Shown here: piece after piece, positions 43,409-53,904 of the stretch
Layout: every line of letters starts with the position of its first letter
Position numbering within the stretch: position 1 is the stretch's first letter
Source of the DNA: Scilla litardierei
Taxonomy: Eukaryota; Streptophyta; Magnoliopsida; Asparagales; Asparagaceae
Assembly: GCA_030789695.1 (NCBI GenBank)
Contig: CM061136.1
Span: forward strand, 134,676,448 to 134,740,447
DNA: 64,000 bases
Reading direction: 5' to 3'
Notes under the pieces: model-generated
The model's database searches: none
What the model saw: only the letters and a program-made list of their open reading frames with translations
What the model was told of the DNA's origin: nothing
Made by a program: the position numbers and the translations under genes

Positions 43409-43934
43409 CTGACGCGGGCTCGGCGCGGAATTCGAAGCAACACAATTTTCGATCGCCTGAACCCGCACCTCTTCAACCCTTGCTCGCCCGCTGCGACCGC
43501 TCACTCGTCCGACCACCGCGCCGTCGCCGGCCGACGATCGCCGTCGCTCCGACCGACCGCCGCGACTCCCTCGCCACCGGCCAACCTCCGGTACCCCCAA
43601 TTTCGCCCCATTTCTCCATTTTCTCGTATTTTTCGATGATCCATGCACTAATCAAGCCCCTAAATCAAATTAATTTCATTATCTATCTATTATACCCCTA
43701 ACCCCCCCCATGTATTTTGAATTTTACACGCTGATATCGTTTTTTGATGTGCATGCTATCTTGGGGAGCTTAGGGGAGCTTAGGGGAGCTTCCGGGCGCG
43801 CTTTTGGCCTTGTGGAGTCGGCGTCTTCGCACGCATCTGCTGTTTTGCTCTCGCGGCATGTTCAGGTACCTTCGTTCCATTTATTTTAGCACGCCGCATT
43901 TTTTCCATTCGTTGGGTGATCACTCGGGGCACAC
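43409..43934 (+). other. Leader between internal TATA box and ORF2 (element B)
   Basis: GC-rich, then AT-rich, then GC-rich sequence, with a triple GGGGAGCTTAG repeat at about 43768-43793. No conserved ORF. Likely an untranslated leader if the internal promoter is real. Confidence 0.45.
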
Positions 43935-45955
43935 ATGCCGCCCCGAACACGGCCACGCACTAGGAGAGCTTCCGCCAAGCGGAAGCGACCGGATGAGCCC
44001 GGCCCCTCCCACGAGATGGAGGACTCTCCTCCGCCTACACCACCTCACCCCACACAGCCACAGCCTACCGATCCAGTCGAGCCCATCCACCCACAGCCAC
44101 CACCGGCTCCTATCGTCGGGCCGCTGGGTATTACGTTCCGAGACGACGCACATCGCGTCCGATTTGAGCGTATCGCCCAGCGCCCGATAGTACCCTCCAG
44201 GTTCGCTCACTTAGCAAACCTAGACCGCCTGGGGGTACTCGAGGGGATGCTCACGTTGTACGACAACGTGGGTTGGCGAGATTTTCTTTCTGTGTCGGCG
44301 GACACCTACGTCCGCCCGACACTCGAGGTACTCAGCTCGATCTCCCGGACCGCTGAGGGATGCTCCTTTAGACTTATGGATCGAGAGTGTCAGATCACTC
44401 TCGATATGCTTCGAGCATTCTTTCAGTGGCCCGCAGTCCCCGTGCCCGACTGAGCCTACGCCCCCACACACATCCCTCCCCCATCTTTCGATTCACACGC
44501 CTTTTGGGCCAGGATCACGGGTTTACCACAGGCCTTTGACCCTAGTAGGGCCAAGGCCTCGGCCATAGTCCACCCCTGCCTCCGCATAGCACAGCGCCTT
44601 ATGGTGACCACCTTTCTAGCGAGGTACGAGCCTGGGACGATGTCTACGCCTGAGCTCTATATGCTCTACGCGATGACTCGCCCCAGAGTTCTGGATAGGG
44701 ATGGTGTTATGATGGTCCCCGCCGTTGAGATTGACGTCGCTAGCTGGTTTTTGGACCTCATCATCGTATCGGTGGGCGCTCGCTCCCTGATATGTTGTGA
44801 AGGCCTGATCACCCTGCTATGACCGGCGAGGACCTTCCGGCCGACCTGCGTCGACCTTCGGGCCCCACTTCACTTTCGATAGACGTCATGGCCCGGATGA
44901 AGATGCTTCGTCTGCACGGCCAGCGGCACTGGGTATGGTTGCACGGTCCTTTCGGTGCTGACTACATGATCCTTCTGAGCCCCGCTCGGACACACATAGG
45001 ACCAGCACACGAGGAGTAGCTTCCGGCGATGGATCTCCTGATCCCCGCCGCCTACGTGCTAGAGGCCAAGGGAGCTGAGCCTGCACCACCTGCACACCCT
45101 ACACCGCCAGTTGACCCTGTGTTCCCTCAGCCTGAGCCTGCACTTTCTGTCGCTCCCGACACTTCTGTCCCCACTTCTGCCAGTGTCGGGAGTACACTTG
45201 CTGAGCCATCCTCCACGACCTCCACGACCACCACCCCCACCACTGCTGTGCCCCTGTCGGTTGAGCCACTCACCTCTCTGCTACCCGAGCGTCCACCCAC
45301 CATACTTGAGAGCGGCGAGTCTTCCTTCGCTTCCGTCGTGGAGACCCTATCCACTTTGATCTCCGCTGGGGTCTCGCCTTTTGGACCCCACACTTCTTCC
45401 CCAGCGGTCGACCCTTCTGTCTCCACCGTAGCTGTTCTATCTGAGAGTGTCGTGACGTCTGTTCCCACGTCTGTGTCACTGACCTCTCTTGTCGCCTCGT
45501 CACCGATTCTGTCTTCCACTTCCACTGCTGCTGCTTCCACCTCACACCAGCCTGCATCCCAGCCTCGCACTGTGGCTGGGCATCCACTAGTGAGCACATC
45601 ACCCTTACCACCCATGCCTGCTGTCCTGATCATCTACACTGCCCGTATTAGACAGCCCCGACCTGCTCAGCCTAGACCTGTCCGTCCCTCCGCTCCACCA
45701 CCCCCTGACGCCTTAGTTCAGAGCGTTCGCGCTCCAGAGGGGGTGATGAGTGGACTCCAGGGTGATTTTAGGGCTCTGTCTTCCACAGTCACCGCCATGC
45801 AGCACCGCCTCGAGCTACTTCCCGGCATTCACTTTTGCCTGACCCAGATCCTCGAGCGACTGCCACAACCACCAACCACCCAGCAGACTGTTACCCAGCC
45901 GCCACCACCCCCACCTCCGCCTCAGGACGGAGATGGCGCAGCACCACCAGCTTAG
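43935..45955 (+). pseudogene. ATHILA ORF-1-like protein (ORF2 of element B), decayed
   Basis: Colinear with 7265-9279 of A. Starts MPPRTRPRTRRASAKRKRP with a KRKR nuclear-localisation-like motif, then FRDDAHRVRFERIAQR, YVRPTLEVLSSIS, FRLMDRECQITLDMLRAFF. A TGA at 44451 replaces an Arg codon kept in A; a small deletion at about 44820 shifts frame; a stop at about 45017 precedes MDLLIPAAYVLEA. The second half is a Ser/Thr/Pro-rich linker, then RQPRPAQPRPVRP, a helical segment (FRALSSTVTAMQHRLELLP) and a poly-Pro end DGDGAAPPA that is identical in A. Conservation of both ends across two copies argues for a once-functional protein; its role is unknown. Confidence 0.78.
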
Positions 45956-47859
45956 GCACACCCTTGATGCCATCGATATTTTTTGTCGTTATGCTGCCCA
46001 TTCTCTGCTTGGTCCTGATGATTTTTGCCCACCCCCTCCTCCCATCACTATTTTTGTCCACATTTTGATCATATCATTCTATATCCTTCTTCGGGAGTGA
46101 GGGAGAGTATATTTGGTGACACACACATCTACATCACTCTTATCCTTGCATGCATCACATTCGCATCATATTTTTCATTTTGTTATTTTTATCTCTTTTT
46201 ATCATGCATACCCACCCCCCACCCATTACCCGTCTCTCGGTGTGCCACACTTCATACATTGGGGACACTGTGCACTTTAGCTTGGGGGAGTGAGTTCTCA
46301 CACTTTTTGCTTTTGTCACCTTTATTTTTTTAGTTTTTCCAAGTTTTTCCACTTTTGCACCCATTTTTCATCACTTTTTCATTTTTTTACCATGCATCAC
46401 GTTTTTCTTATTTTCCTTGTGTGCTGCATTGTAAATATCTTTGTTTTTCGTTTATCTTTATTTCCTTCATCTTTTGCTAGAGATGACTTTTCTGTGATGA
46501 TGATGACGTGGAGTTAGCTTTTCTCTATCTGCATGCTATATTTGTCATGTCATAGCTTTTTATTTTTGATATCATATGCTATGTTCTGCTTTGCATTTAG
46601 AAATAGTAACCCACTCTCTTTTGCTCTTTGAAAATGGATGAAATTCTATTATTAGCTGATGTCTGATGATTCATATGTATGCTATCGTAGAAAACGCACC
46701 AAGATTCACGCATTGATGCTCATATCTGGAGTACTGCTTTCCTTTCTCACATCACTTCTATATGCATGATTTTTACGCTTCACTTCGGGTTGATTGAATG
46801 TCTGCTAGCATTGATAAATCTGGATTAGTTTACTTTTTGAGATTAAACTGAGTAGATTATATTACCCTGCTGAAGTTGTCATGCACGTCCTATAGAGTGA
46901 ACTGAGAGATACATTTATTTCTTTCTCCACATATCTTGAACATTATTTCTCTATTTTATATTCATTGGTGAATCTCCCCTAGCGATTCTATTATTGGCAT
47001 TCCCCCGTTATTGTATCACATGCTCCAAATTGCCCAAAACCCAAAGAAAAAAATACTTGTATATCCTTCTCTTTGATTTGGGATCATTCGTGTAAATTTT
47101 CCATATGAAAAAAGAAGAAAAAGAAAAAAAAAGATTTGAGAATAAGTGAAGGAAAGAGAAAAGAAGTTCGAAAACGATCCCATATCATATACTTTGTCTC
47201 TTTCTTCCCTCTTTCATTTTTATTTTTGTTTTCTTTGACTTTTGGAGCTTCATAAGAAACGTGGATGTAAATATTGTTTTATATATGCCATCACGCTTAT
47301 AGATAAGCTTGGAGGAGAGAATCCAATGATGTGTGAGAGAGTGACTACCTGACGGTGCATGACAACCTAGGCTAAGTAATATTTTATACTCGGTGAGATT
47401 GCTAAAGTTTCACGAAATCCAGAAATCTACGCTTAGCATTCACTTCATGAAAACCACACTTTTTCTATTCTTACTACTCTATCGTGTGATATCTCTTATA
47501 CTCCTTATAGAAAGCATTCAATTGAAAAGTGTGTGATCTACGACATTGTATACCGCTTTAGATGCTTCAGACGATGTTAATCTTAGAATTATTCCATTTT
47601 TCATGCTATATTGATATTCTTGGGTTTTCTATTTCAAATGCACCATTATACTATGATATCAAAATAAAAGTCTTTAACATGTGGTTTATATTCGATGCAT
47701 GCTATATGAGTAAGCAAAACCCGCGTCCTGAGAAAATGATCTAGCAACTTCCCTCTTCGTTTTCTATTTTGTTTTTCGTTTTCTGTTTTCCGCCGTTTTC
47801 TTTATCTTTATCCACCGGGTTCGCTTTTTACTTATCTTCCTCGAGGACGAGTAAGAGGT
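45956..47859 (+). other. 3' noncoding region of element B
   Basis: AT-rich and colinear with 5347-7264 of A. It holds the conserved box ACATTGGGGACACTGTG followed by AGCTTGGGGGAGTG (46255-46292), where the coding part ends. No conserved ORF. Confidence 0.75.
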
Positions 47860-47874
47860 AAGCTTGGGGGATTT
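47860..47874 (+). other. Polypurine tract of element B
   Basis: AAGCTTGGGGGATTT directly before the 3' LTR start TGATCACTCC. Confidence 0.9.
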
Positions 47875-49699
47875 TGATCACTCCATATTTTACACCTTTT
47901 TTCCGCATGTTTGCATGCCATTTAGATCGCTCAAATCGTGTTTTTCACGTTTATTCGACAATATTGCGATACTTTTCACGATTTTTTGTTTTTGTCGTAT
48001 TTCAGGAGATTTGGAGCGATTTGGAGTGATTCTGAGATGCACCCATTTCGGAGTGTCACCGACGACTCTCTTGAGGGGTATTTTGCGATTGGAGAGGAGT
48101 GGAAGAAGAAAGAACGTCGTATGAGCGACGAGGAGGCAAAAACATGAAGAATGGACATTTTCAGCATGCCACTCGGCCGAGTGAAGGAGTCACTCGGCCG
48201 AGCATAGACAGCCCACTCGGCCGGCCAGATCGGACACGCAACAGAGCCAATATCAGCGTGCACTCGACCGAGCATCGCCATACCACTCGGCCGAGCACCG
48301 AGTCATCCCTCGCCTGAGTGGAGCCAAGACGACGGCAACAAAAGAAGTCCAACTCTCTGTTTTTCGTCTGTACAGTCCCAAGACCGACTCGGTCGAGTGA
48401 CGAACGACTGTCCGCCCGAGTGAAGAAATCCCATCGGCCGAGTGAGGAGAAGTCACTCGGCCGAGTGACCTCCGAGGAGACGACCCCCAAGACCCCCAAC
48501 TCTCTGTTTTTGTACAGGGTTCGTCACTCGGCCGAGTGACATTTGTCACTCGGCCGAGTAAACCGCGCTGCCTGTAGCGTAAACTGCGATTTTGAGGCTG
48601 CGCAGGGGCATTTTCGTCAGGGTTTTTTGGGCGATTTTGGGGGGTATTTAACCCCAGTTTTTAACCTAGTTTAGAGAGCTTTTTCAGAACTTTTTACAGC
48701 CTTTTTAGATTAACTTTTTAGGGATTAGATTTAGCTTTTAGGGAGGAGAGAAAAGTGAGATTTTGTTGGATGCTATCTTGTTCTTCATTGGTTTGTCTCT
48801 CTCTCCCTCAAAAACTCCATTTTTATTGATATTTTGAATATAGCAATGAATTCTATTGATTTTGATTGTGAATTTCTATTGCATTTTATTATGAATTGTG
48901 AGTAGTTCATCGTCTTAGGGCGTAGGGATGAACCCTACGAGCCCAATTTCGAATATGTGATGAATTGGTGATACTATTGCTAGGATTGATTAGGGTTAGT
49001 TTGGGATTGCTATAATACAAATAGCTAGGGATTCATACCGATTGTGATTTGCAAGAGATTGGATCCCAATTCGATAGGAAGCCCTAGATATTCGAATTGG
49101 GTTGCAATTGAATTTCTCCGGAATCGGTTTGCAAGAGATTGGACCGAAACTAGGGTTTTCGATTACAATTCTATACCAATACCCGTTTGCAAGAGATTGG
49201 ACGGGTAGGAACTATCCTAACCTAGGTCGTAGCTTGAGTTTGCACGAGAGTGGGCTCGAGATACGATTGAACGATGATGTTGTTCTTCACGCTAGTTTGC
49301 CTAGGTTAGGGTTTGCAAGAGATTGGACCCTACCCTAGGTTGGCTATAGACCGGCAATAGCGCGAGAGCGTGAGCTTGGTTCCACATTTAGTTGCAACTA
49401 GTTCACCCAAATTTCAAGTCTAGCAATTATGAAACCTACGAGTCACAATGATGAGATACGGCAAGTAGCGGGGATTCCCTATCCCTAGGCGTCTTTAGTA
49501 ATTTGTTATTTCTTTCATACATTTGAATGACTGTGACCGCATATTTGCGAACATTTCCCGACTTTTCCTATATCCAGGTGGTTAAAGAAGACACTGTTAT
49601 TAGGCCTCCCTGTGTTCGATACCCGCTCGCCGCTACACCGTGCGCTTGCGGTAAGACTACAGTGTCGCCGCTCCGGGACGTGTATCCGGGGCGCGACCA
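47875..49699 (+). repeat. Element B 3' LTR (1825 bp)
   Basis: Uninterrupted copy. Palindrome array at 48169-48560, TATA-like GTATTTAAC (48644-48652), stem-loop array 49041-49332, conserved tail about 49610-49660, ending GCGACCA. The first stem-loop has one stem mismatch (ATTGTGAT) relative to the 5' LTR. Confidence 0.92.
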
Positions 49700-49704
49700 G
49701 TTGG

Positions 49705-50413
49705 CGGTAGCATCAATAATCTGTTTAGTGCCCGGTTGGAGTCCATTGTAGAAACTATGGACAAGCTCCCAATCCTCTATGCTGTGATGAGGGCATTGAT
49801 GTTGCAAGTCCTTGAAGCACTCCCACGCCTCATAGAGAGTCTCCTGCGGTCCTTTCTTGAAGGACATGAGAGCACTTCTTATCTTCACCGTCTTAGAGGG
49901 CGGGTAAAATTTGTCGACGAAGGCACTCGCCAATTCATCCCAAGTGGTGAAGATTCCTTCAGCTTGTATCCTCAACCAATATAATGCTTTGTCCTTGAGT
50001 GTGAAGGGGAAGAGGCGCAATCTGATAGCATCTATGGAGACGCCCGGCATTTGGAAGGTGGCACATTTTGATAAAAAGAGCTGGATGTGGTAATGAGGGT
50101 TTTCATGGGAATTCCCATGAAAAGGGTCTTGCTGCATCATAATTATCAATCCAGTCTTTAACTCGAAATTTTTTTCGGCCGCCAACTCCGGCATAGCTAT
50201 GGATGAGGTCGTGGAGGAAGTATTAGGCCGAAGCCTATCTCTAATGGAAATGATCCTCGCCATTCGCGCTGCCAATTCTTCGGGTGTCTCATGATTGGTC
50301 ATAAAATTCCCTTCCGTATCGAGTCTCCTCTCCGCTCTGATCCTCCTCAATGTACGTTCGATCTCCGGATCGTATAGTATTTCTTCGGGGTCCGCCGTGG
50401 ATCTCGTGTACAT
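49705..50413 (-). pseudogene. gag: N-terminal gag of element A, cut by element B
   Basis: Starts MYTRSTADPEEIL at 50413, about 118 bases after the PBS. It contains the full gag core (HIQLFLSKCATFQMPGVSID, RLRLFPFTLKDKALYWL, LYEAWECFKDLQHQCPHH) and runs in frame into element B after QIIDATAN; its continuation is 14212-13719. The open frame extends into B's LTR, and those residues are not gag. There is no stop in this part, unlike B. Confidence 0.9.
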
Positions 50414-50530
50414 GCAAGGGAAGACAGAGTTTCAAAGAAATAGTTAGCACAAAGGAAGGGTAAAATAAAAATAGATATAATAAAACAAAAAGAAAAATAG
50501 CTAGGTAGGTAGAATCAAACACTATCGCCA

Positions 50531-50547
50531 CCCCGGCAACGGCGCCA
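50531..50547 (-). other. Primer binding site, tRNA-Asp (element A)
   Basis: Minus strand TGGCGCCGTTGCCGGGG, identical to that of B, seven... bases inside the 5' LTR end (50554). Confidence 0.93.
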
Positions 50548-50553
50548 AAAACT

Positions 50554-52361
50554 TGGCCGCCCGCCCCGAACACAAACCCGGGACGGGGGACTAACCAGTC
50601 TTACCGCAAGCGCATGGTGTAGCGGCGAGCGGGTATCGAACACGAGGAGGGCAAATGACGGTGTCTTCTTCAATTCACCTGGCTATAAGAACAGTCGAGA
50701 AATATTCGCAATAAAGCGGTCACAGTCGTTCAATTGTATAAAGGAAATATCAAATTAATAAAGACGCCTAGGGATATGGAATCCCTGCTACAAACCGTAT
50801 CTCGTCATTGTGATTCGTAGGTTTCACAATTACTAGACTTGAAATTTAGGTGAACTAGTTGCAACTAAATGTAGAACCAAGCTCACGCTCTCGCGCTATT
50901 GCCGGTCTATAGCAAACCTAGGGTAGGGTCCAATCTCTTGCAAACCCTAACCTAGGCAGGCTAGCGTGAAGAACAACATCATCGTTCAATTGTATCTCGA
51001 GCCCACTCTCGTGCAAACTCGAGCTACGACCTAGGTTGGGATATTTCCTACCCATCCAATCTCTTGCAAACGGGTATTGGTATAGAAATGCAATCGAAAA
51101 CCCTAGTTTCGGTCCAATCTCTTGCAAACCGATTCCGGAGAAACCCAATTGTAGCCTAATTCGAATTTCTAGGGCTTCCTATCGAGTTGGAATCCATTCT
51201 CTTGCAAATCCCAATCGGTATGAATCCCTAGCTATTCATATTAAATCAATCCCAAACTAACCCTAATCAATTCTAGCAAGTATTTCACCAATTCGTCACA
51301 AATTAGAAATAGGGTTCGTAGGGTTCATCCCTACGCCCTAAGACGATAAAACTACTCACAATTCATAATGCAAATCATTAGAAATTCAATAATAAAATCA
51401 ATGGAATTCATTGCAATAGACAATATATCAATAAAAATGAGGTTTTTAATAGAGAGAGAGACAAACCAATGAAGTTTCAATAGCATCCAACAAAATAACA
51501 CTTTTGTCTCCCTCCAAAAAGCTCAATCTAATCTCCTAAAAAGTAATCTAAAAAAGGCTGCAAAAAGTTCTGAAAAAGCTCTACAAACTAGGTTAAAAAC
51601 TGGGGTTAAATACCCCCCAAAATCGCCCAAAAAACTGTGACAAAATTGCCCCTGCGCAGCCTGAAAATCGCAATTTACGCTACAGGCAACGCGGCTCACT
51701 CGACCGAGTGACAAATGTCATTCGGCCGAGTGACAAACCCTGACGGATTTCAGTAAGTCTGAACTTTTGGGGGTCGGCTCCTCGGGAGTCACTCGGCCGA
51801 GTGACTTTCTTTGCTTCGGCCGAGGGGACTTCTTCGCTCGGCCGAGTCGAAACTCGGGACTGCACTGACGGATTACAGTAAGTCTGGGATTTTCGCTTGC
51901 CGTCGTCTTGATGCCACTCGGGCGAGTGGTGTTTCCGTGGTTCGGCCAAGTGGGCTAGGGATGGTCGGCCGAGTGCACGCTGATACTCTATCTTTTGCGT
52001 GTCCGATCTGGCCGGCCGAGCGGGCTGTCGATGGTCGGCCGAGTGACTCCTTCACTCAGTCGAGTGGCATGCTGAAAATGCCCAATCTTCGTATTTTTAC
52101 TCCCTCGTCGCTCCTACGACGTTCTTTCTTCTTCCACTCCTCTCCAATTGCAGAATTCCCCTCAAAAGAGTCATGGGTGACACTCCGGAGTGGGTGCATC
52201 TCAGAATCACTCCAAATCGCTCCAAATCTCTTGAAATACGACAAAAACAAGAAATCGTGAAAAGCATCGCAATATTTTCGAATAATCGTGAAAAACGTGA
52301 TATGGGTGATATAAATGGCATGCAAACATGCAGAAAAACGGTGTAAAATATGGAGTGATCA
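50554..52361 (-). repeat. Element A 5' LTR (1808 bp)
   Basis: Starts TGATCACTCC at 52361, ends GGGCGGCCA at 50554. Palindrome array 51696-52068, TATA-like box 51605-51613, stem-loop array 50924-51212, conserved tail about 50595-50645, all read on the minus strand. Confidence 0.9.
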
Positions 52362-53875
52362 GTAGCCGTCAATTAGTTATATAGTTCGTCTGTGGATCCC
52401 CTCAAGGCACGAGCCGGGCATGGTCACATGCCTCGGTTGAATCCACTAACTCCCTAATTAAATCCGTAGGATATTCCTTAAGCTAATCGATTCCACCGAC
52501 CGTGGGCACGATCTCAGTACGAATTCTCCTAGGGATCTTGCTAGATCAACCAAAATACAAATCCATTTATAACCAACGCACCATAAAAATCTCAACTTTG
52601 CGTCTAAACCCTAAGATCCATGGGCTAATCCCTTAGCCCTAGAAAAGACTACTCAAGCATAGCAATATCAATAGATAATATAACGCACAAAGAATTCATT
52701 GCATGCATTAAGAATGGATAAACAATACTAAATCACCAAGAAATAATAAAAGAATTAAAAAGGTCAAAAATACTTATCTTGATACCAAGGAGGGGCCTAG
52801 GGCATAGCCAAACTCCCTAAAAGATCGTCTCCACAAAAGTCTAAGAAAGATCTAAAAATTCTCTTTAGAAAAGTATACAAAAATCTCCCCAAAATCTAAT
52901 CTAAAATTCTCCCTAAAACTCCATACGAAAATCTGTACAGAACTCCCCCTTTGGCGGCTCAGCAAAATCACCCAAAAACCCTCGAAAACGTCCCCAAAAA
53001 TCCGGTCGCAATGGGCCCACATCGACTCGGTCCGAGCACAGAGCTGCTCGGTCGAGTCGTTCGGCAACTTGGTCGAGTTGTTCGGATGCTCAGTCGAGTT
53101 GTACCGGGAATCAAAAATCTTCCAAAATCATCGCTCTGCCAACCCGGGCCAAGTACGCATCTGCTCGGTCGAGTAGAAGGTTGCTCGGACCGAGCAGGAG
53201 GTTGCTCGGTCGAGTCGAAGGTTGCTCGGCTGATTGGGGACTAAAAACGCACTTCAGCCTCATTTGCACATGACTCGGGCCAAGTAGAAGGTTGCTCGGG
53301 CCAAGTAGGAGGTTGCTCGTTCGAGTCGGACACCAAAAACAACATTCTGACCGAGTAGTGCACGACTCGGCCGAGTAGAGTGCTACTCAACCGAGTAGGC
53401 TGCTGAGAACAATTTCAGCACTACACCATCAAGTTACAAAAATTCCTCGGGGATCATCCAACCTCCAATTTGCACGTTCTTAGTGGCGTTGGAACCGTCT
53501 TGAAGTCTACTATCTGGGAAAAATATCAGAAAAATAGTGAAAAATCCCAGGTGATAGAAGATTTAGAAATAGTGCACAGCTGTCCTGTTTTCAGCACTTC
53601 GGGTCGCTTGATTCCTTCGCCGCATCATAGCTCGATCGCGCGACCTTCTCTATTGCCCCTTCCTTGCTCCAGTATTCTTCTTTGGCACCTCGAGCATGTC
53701 ATCATGAGTCTCATTGGTGCTCTCCCGTCGCCGATCGTCTTATTGACTCCAAATTGCTCCAATATCGCTCAAAATCTTTGAAATGGAATAAACGCTCCAA
53801 AAGTCATATTGTTCTAAATAATAACGTAAAAGCGTATGAAATATGTAAATGAGCAATCATTTTGACGTGTAATCA
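52362..53875 (-). repeat. Outer Athila 5' LTR, proximal part
   Basis: Starts TGATTACACG on the minus strand. It contains an array of CTCGGTCGAG and CTCGGGCCAAG motifs (53020-53400). Further on, the sequence has the same gross layout as the A/B LTR (an AGGGCTAAGGG-type box and an AT-rich stretch), but at low identity. No clear TATA box was found downstream of the array. Bases 52362-52366 are the right GTAGC duplication of element A. Confidence 0.65.
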
Positions 53876-53904
53876 TATATATATAATGTGAAATATAAGG
53901 ACAC

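Larger units (their letters stand above)
14218..49699 (+). mobile_element. Element B: polymerase-less Athila derivative, interrupted
   Basis: Plus-strand sister of element A. The 5' LTR (14218-15314 plus 39087-39813) is about 1824 bp when rejoined and the 3' LTR (47875-49699) is 1825 bp. TSD GTTGG lies at 14213-14217 and 49700-49704, inside the gag of A. Internal order is PBS, gag, protease, internal promoter-like array, ORF2, 3' region, PPT, with no RT, RNase H or integrase. The Tekay-like element splits the 5' LTR. The coding regions carry several stops at C-to-T positions relative to A. Confidence 0.92.
3526..52361 (-). mobile_element. Element A: polymerase-less Athila derivative, interrupted
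   Basis: Minus-strand element with LTRs at 50554-52361 (5') and 3526-5331 (3'), both starting TGATCACTCC and ending in CA. The TSD is GTAGC on both sides. Internal order is PBS, gag, protease, an internal array with TATA-like box, ORF2, 3' region, PPT. No RT, RNase H or integrase is present between protease and ORF2, and the colinear sister element B also lacks them, so absence is ancestral to both. It was later interrupted by a solo copia LTR and by element B. Transposition would have needed polymerase in trans. Confidence 0.9.
1..53875 (-). mobile_element. Outer Athila-like Ty3 retrotransposon, interrupted, left end outside window
   Basis: On the minus strand this element runs from a 5' LTR starting TGATTACACG at 53875, through a tRNA-Asp-type PBS at 2971-2987, into a decayed internal region that leaves the window at base 1. 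Element A (3526-52361) interrupts the 5' LTR, duplicating GTAGC at 3521-3525 and 52362-52366. The LTR tail, PBS and gag-like ORF match the general Athila plan. No polymerase is visible, but the 3' end is missing, so autonomy cannot be judged. The start is inferred from the TG dinucleotide and by analogy with element A; its own TSD would lie outside the window. Confidence 0.7.
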
